From positions 1-64,000 of the forward strand of contig JAKZAN010000040.1 in assembly GCA_023053545.1 (NCBI GenBank): a stretch of 64,000 nucleotides of DNA. The letters run 5' to 3'. Both the position numbers and the translations under genes were made by a program. Source of the stretch: Lepidurus packardi (lineage: Eukaryota; Arthropoda; Branchiopoda; Notostraca; Triopsidae). The notes below the pieces were generated by a model that saw nothing but the letters and a program-made list of their open reading frames with translations, had not been told where the DNA came from and made no database searches. Shown here piece after piece: positions 59,100 to 64,000 of this stretch; within the stretch, counting starts at the first letter, position 1, and each line of letters opens with the position of its first letter.

Positions 59100-59465
59100 A
59101 TGCTTGCATTTATGAGAGAAAGCTTCCACAGTATGTAGACTCAAACATCCCGCTCAAACACTCCGACTGGAAAATGATGTGCTTTTCCTATTACGTGTGA
59201 AATATTTAAGGAGTTCCCCGCGATAGCAGCATCACCTACTGGGCGTTAGTATAAGTGACGACTAGCAAAGGTGACATTTGACATTTTACTTTCACAGCGG
59301 TTAGTTGCATTATACACAACTAAACTTGGTTCTGTGTAGCAGAGCTTTGCATCGGTCTTTTGCATTGTTATGTGGTGGTGAGTGGCCACATAAAAGTTTC
59401 TGCAAACTGTTGGTTATCTATCGTTACGGTTTAGTGACTTAAAACCAAGGGCGAAGCTGTGCATC
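59100..59465. other. Divergent upstream region of calsyntenin and the small gene
   Basis: No coding sequence seen. Likely promoter and 5' UTR of calsyntenin on the right. Confidence 0.45.
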
Positions 59466-62400
59466 ATGTTGTGGACGAAGGGTGTGTTATGGCTATGCTT
59501 TTGCATTGGGCTGGTTTTAGCCACGGAATCTAAAAGTAAGTAATATTTTTATGTAAATGTTGGCTTTCTTTCTTTTATGTCAACCCTAGTGTTGGTCTCA
59601 AACGAGGGATCCAATTTTAACTTCAGCTAATTTAGACATTCCACTAATAAATATTGATTTTCGTAACGTTAATGGATGACTTAGACTTTAATAAAAGTGA
59701 GGGGAAAATGTAAGCCATTACATGTATTGCTTTAAAGGGGACCGGAAAGTTTTTCCATAAATTATGCTAAAAGTTCTACTGAAGGTCGGTGACGTCATAT
59801 GAACTCTTTTTTCTATTAAGAGCAATATGTTGCATGCGAAAGTGATAACTTTTATAAATGATGTCATGCTGTACATGTCTCCCCTGGGATTCAGCAAGCA
59901 GAACACATTTGGCGTTTATTTGCACCTTTGTGTTATTTGCACCGTTGTGTTGAACGCCACCGCTGGAGACACGCAACCTTCTTCTCTTAGCTTAACCTAC
60001 TTTGGGTGGAATCGTGAAAACGATTTTGTAGATCTGTATACTTGATACACATAATGGCTAAAAACTAAACTTTAATGTCCCTCATTCCTAACCCGACTGT
60101 TTTATTATTATTTTATTTCAGTTCCCCGTTTCGACCTCATAAAGTTGAGCGAAGGTTACCATGGTCTGGTTTCGGAAAACTCAACACTAGTTGAAGTCAC
60201 CCCGGTTATTCGAGCTGTCGGCGTGCCTGTCTGCTCCTTCAAGATAGTCAACAAACATCACGGAGAAACTCCGTTCGAGGTATTGTTAACCATAGAGAGG
60301 AAAAAACCCAAACGTCTAGCTGGGATTCCGGAGCCGAGTTAATCTGTGCCAGAATCTTTTGCGCACGTTTATTGCAAAGGCTGCTACCCTAAGGGAATCA
60401 CCAAGCCTCTAGATTTGTGAAGAGTAGCCGGGCTGGTTTTGCTTTTCGCCCATTTTTCTTTTTAATAAACGAATAAACTGACCCACGCTAGACGCAGGAA
60501 AACGAAAGGCTTCTGACCGGACGGGAAGCGTTACTCCAGCTTGTCTTTGGATGTTGGGAAACGAGGGGACCAATCGGTCCCGGATATTCCTTACTAACAC
60601 TAAGTTATGTTGAAAACCTGCAGATATGTAAAGACTTATCTGCAGGTGTTCAACATTAAGAAAAACGAGGAAAATAAGTCTTTGGTTGCAAGCCGCGGGT
60701 GTTTCGCTTTTTGTTTTCTTAAATCTGTATTGTTGAGGGAATAGCTAACGTAACAAGGTAAGCCGGGGTTGCACTCCAGTCAGAGACCATGGGTTCCTGA
60801 TGTTGTAGTATTTCTGACTGAGGCACTTTATGTCTGCTTTTCCCTGCGACAAATGAGGAATCCTTATTCCCTGATGTATTCATTAACGTCTCGTCGTCCT
60901 GTTTTTCCCAGGTTGTTCTGAAAGATACCGAAAGCAATGAAGCCGAGCTGCGTGCGAAAAGGCTGCTCAACTGTGAGAAAAGAAAATATTACAAATTCGA
61001 CATTGTAGCAGTTAGTTGCGACAGTGTCGTCTCCCAAAAGTAAGCTTGCCATTTTCTTTTACAAAAGAGCTTTAGAGGGTTAAAAGTATTGGATTATGCT
61101 AGTGCTACGGTTCACATAACGGTTCTGGATGTAAACGAATATGCGCCGAAATTCACGGAGCCTTCCTACGTGGTCGACGTGGACGAAGGCAGTATGGGTA
61201 AGGAGATTATCCAAGTGGAAGCCATCGACGCAGATTGTTCCCCCAAGTACGGGGATATTTGTAAGTACGAGATTCTCAACACGGACCAGCCCTTCGAGAT
61301 TGACGAGGACGGGGTCATCAAGAACACCCAGGCCTTAAGCTACGACGAGAACCACAACCACATCCTCTCGGTCGTAAGCTACGACTGCGGAATGCGGAAA
61401 TCCGAGCCGGTGCTGGTCACCGTCAAAGTTAATCGCGTTTGTCACTTGGGATGGCAAGGTAAATGATCGAGTTTGGGACAAGTTTTGACAGAACACTTTT
61501 GCTTAATGATTCCTGTCTGACACCAGGTATTCCCGACGAGATTGTCTACAGCCCCAAGTCGGGCAGACAGAACTTGTTCCCTGGTGCGACGCTGCGCCTT
61601 TGTGACGTTCCTTGCAAGCCAGAGGCTTTGCAAACACGAGTAAGCTTAGCAACTTCCCATATTGGCAAGGGATGCGATCGTGACACCTACACGGTAGCAA
61701 GTCAGCGCAAACTATGTGGTAACGTTTTCATCCTTATTTGGAGAAAGTAACGGAGATACTAAATTTAGCCGTATCCGGATTTTTTGCAGGGGCCAGTGGA
61801 AACGTGGTAGATTTGCTGCCATCACCTGGGCCTGGTGCGGAATGGACCACACCTTTGATTGCGGACCAAGGCAGGGATGCAGATACGTTTTTTTCCTTTG
61901 ATGGGAAAACAGGAGTAGTTGTTCCACCCTCGGTTTTGGCCCATAATGTCACCAATACCTTCACTCTGTCTGTTTGGTTTAAACATGCACCCTCTCCCGC
62001 TCAGGATAAGCACACTAAGGAACACATTATTTGCAACGCTGATGATCACCGTAAGTTCGACTTTTTTTCGATTTTTAAAACCCTTTTTTTTTGGTTTAAG
62101 CTCGATTTTTTCTCGATTTCTTTCTCGATTTTTTCTGTTTAACTCGATTTTGTCTGTTTAAACTCGATTTTTTTTTGTTTAAACTTAATTTTAAAAACTA
62201 AAGGTTTTTTTCGTTTTAAACTCGAATTTTTTTTTGTTTTGTAGAAATGAATCGCCACCACTTTTCACTCTTTGTTCGAAATTGCCGCTTGATTTTGCTG
62301 CTGCGACGCGAGTTTGGAGAGGGTCGTTTGAATACTTTCCGCCCTGCTGAGTGGAGGTGGAAGTTACCACAGGTATTTTTTTATTTTTTTAGCGGTAAGT

Positions 62401-63939
62401 TTCCCTATGGATTAATTACCCGGGATGTCTTTAGGTATGTGATGATGAGTGGCATCACTATGCCGTGTCGATGACTTCCCCAAGTGCAACGCTTTATGTC
62501 GATGGACGCGCGTTCGTGGCTTCGAAAAATAATCCCGAGATTATTGATGACTGGCCTTTGCATCCGACACATGACATCAATACCACTTTAACTGTGGGAG
62601 CTTGCTGGCAGGGTAAAAGAAAAAGCACTAATTGATCGATTATTGGATGGAGAAAAAGGGAAGACTCAAGTTGGAATTCTTTTGTTTGATCCTAGGCTCA
62701 GAAAACCATATGAAGCACTATTTCCAAGGCATGATGGCAGGTTTGTCCATATTGGTTGGGCACCAGGAAGAAGCTGACGTCATATCGTGCTTGCATCAAT
62801 GCAAAGAAAACCTGGAATCGCCGCCTTTGGAACTGCTGCAGCCCGGGATGGAAATCCTCAACAACAACGATCTAACTGAGCTGACCATTGAGGGTGACAA
62901 CCAAACTAACTTGGAATCTTTGATTCAGAAAATAGGATACATCAACAGTCGTCAATTTCCAACGCCAGGCCGTCGACCTCTCAGCATCTACACTTCCTTG
63001 ACGTAAGATTATATCTAGATGACGGAGCGCTCGATTCTACTCTTTGATTCCTAGATGTGCTTCGTCTCGTCGGACGCTGAAGATCCCTGTTCTACAGACT
63101 TCTGTTGTTATCCAGCCTGTCCTTTTACCCTTTGTTCATTTGAGTGGTCTGTCGCAAGTTTCCCTGTCGTACGATTCCCTGCAAAATGGTTTTCATTTAT
63201 ATCCGGATTTGACTCTTTTCGTGTCGATGGACACCGATGGTAAAATAACTTTATGTACTTTGAGAGGGTTAAAACGTTTTATTGGTTTCTTTATTGATTC
63301 AGAAGTGGAAGAAGCGCCCGCTAACAAAACTGGGCATGTTGATCGCTGTGCTGCTGCTGTTTACCCCCCGTTGAACCCCGACCATGAATCGTTGGTGTTG
63401 CCGGAAAGCCTTTTGGCTGATTTGGGGCTTACGGTGAACGTTGACAAGGATGGTTTCCGCATTTCCGGAACTGACACCTTGCTACACTATGAGCGAGTCC
63501 TGCGTCAAGTCTCTTACGTAAATCGCAAACCGGCGTTTTATCTTACTCGAGCGTTCAAACTGTCCTGTTCCGAAATGAATGGACGCTTTCTGAGCAATGA
63601 GTTCACGAAAACGGTGCGTTTTTGTCCAAAAATCTTTTATAAATAATTGGCTTAAGAAAGGAAATAATAATGATTTACGAGAAATTTGTTCCGCTATTTA
63701 GATCACTGTTGAACACCCCAAACCTGCTGACCCGTCCACTACTACTCACACGTCGTCCACCTCTGAGGAAAAGCTGGTGGTACGCGTGGAGAGTGAGATC
63801 ACTCAGAAACCGGTGCACGCCCAAGTAGAAAGACATCATGTTGATTTCCGTCCTGCCCAAACATTGAATGACGCATACCTCTCTGGATTTGGAGGGACCG
63901 GTGGATCCCAGGAGAATGTAGCCAGTATTACCGGAGCGA
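59466..63939 (+). CDS. Cals: Calsyntenin, 5' part (runs off the window)
   Basis: Type I membrane cadherin-like protein of synapses that couples vesicles to kinesin light chain. Exons in the window: 59466-59535, 60122-60279, 60912-61039, 61076-61458, 61527-61718, 61790-62050, 62245-62372, 62435-62612, 62696-63002, 63055-63239, 63303-63613 and 63702-63939; phases agree throughout. A signal peptide (GVLWLCFCIGLVLA) leads. Two cadherin repeats follow (TVHITVLDVNEYAPKF; EAIDADCSPKYGDICKYEIL, SYDCG). The LNS/laminin-G-like domain carries ATSHIGKGCDRDTY, FTLSVWFKH, VCDDEWHHYAV and VGACWQ, and FKLSCSEMNGRFLSNEF comes later. The transmembrane helix and acidic cytoplasmic tail with WDDS kinesin motifs, expected for the family, lie beyond the right edge. 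Confidence 0.97.
60604..60658. repeat. Near-perfect inverted repeat (22-23 bp arms) in calsyntenin intron
   Basis: Arms at about 60604-60625 and 60636-60658 share CCTGCAGATA and GTTGAA blocks in reverse complement, separated by about 10 bases. The RNA would fold as a hairpin in the 632-base intron 60280-60911. TAAG flanks both sides. Confidence 0.8.
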
Positions 63940-64000
63940 GTAAGTAAACGCATTTAAATCAATTTCGCTACACCACAGTTTTGGTTTACGTTAACGGACA

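Overview
The window is nuclear DNA from an animal. Almost every gene is split by short GT-AG introns, mostly about 50-85 bases, and the proteins are metazoan: MEF2, NCOA6, COX6C, CDK11, TMEM198, an insulin-like hormone, TOP3B, CYFIP/Sra-1, HSPBP1, RPL31, RBM26/27 and calsyntenin. The CYFIP protein resembles arthropod Sra-1 most, including its extra C-terminal tail and an internal KCPVKHQ...DKRIQ segment. I therefore infer an arthropod, possibly a crustacean, with a compact AT-rich genome. The species cannot be fixed from sequence alone.

Layout, left to right. 356-2202 (+) is the 3' half of a Ser/Thr-Pro-rich nuclear-type protein, possibly Treslin-like. 2368-4155 (-) is mitochondrial phenylalanyl-tRNA synthetase (FARS2) with four apparent single-base frameshifts. 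About 11.5 kb without convincing genes follows and leads into MEF2 (15705-18691, +). MEF2 has two diverged copies of the exon that encodes most of its DNA-binding and dimerisation domain. Next on the minus strand come archease (19698-20365), the large coactivator NCOA6 (21595-29341) and COX6C (30551-30894). A roughly 2.9-kb spacer carries a complete 290-bp hAT-type MITE with an 8-bp target duplication. CDK11 (33797-36290, +) converges on a TMEM198-like gene (36525-37762, -). An insulin-like prohormone (38532-39112, -), TOP3B (40186-43594, -), CYFIP (44401-50047, -) and HSPBP1 (50495-51700, -) follow. HSPBP1 lies head-to-head with RPL31 (5' UTR near 51929, CDS 52352-52787, +). RBM26/27 (53949-58179, +), a small unrecognised minus-strand gene (58785-59099) and the 5' part of calsyntenin (59466 to beyond 63939, +) complete the window.

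These genes do not form a pathway. They are a normal mix of housekeeping and developmental genes. I rebuilt the coding exons by hand from splice sites, reading frame and known family sequence. Frames close exactly across all exons of MEF2, archease, NCOA6, COX6C, the insulin-like gene, TOP3B, CYFIP, HSPBP1, RPL31, RBM26/27 and calsyntenin. They do not close in the first gene, FARS2, one junction of CDK11, and TMEM198.

The most interesting points are the duplicated MEF2 MADS/MEF2-domain exons, the insulin-like precursor with a long cleavable N-terminal extension, the cluster of homopolymer frameshifts at the left end, the intact MITE, the CYFIP in-frame exon, and two neat inverted repeats in introns. 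I found no CRISPR array, rRNA, convincing tRNA or prokaryotic-type system.
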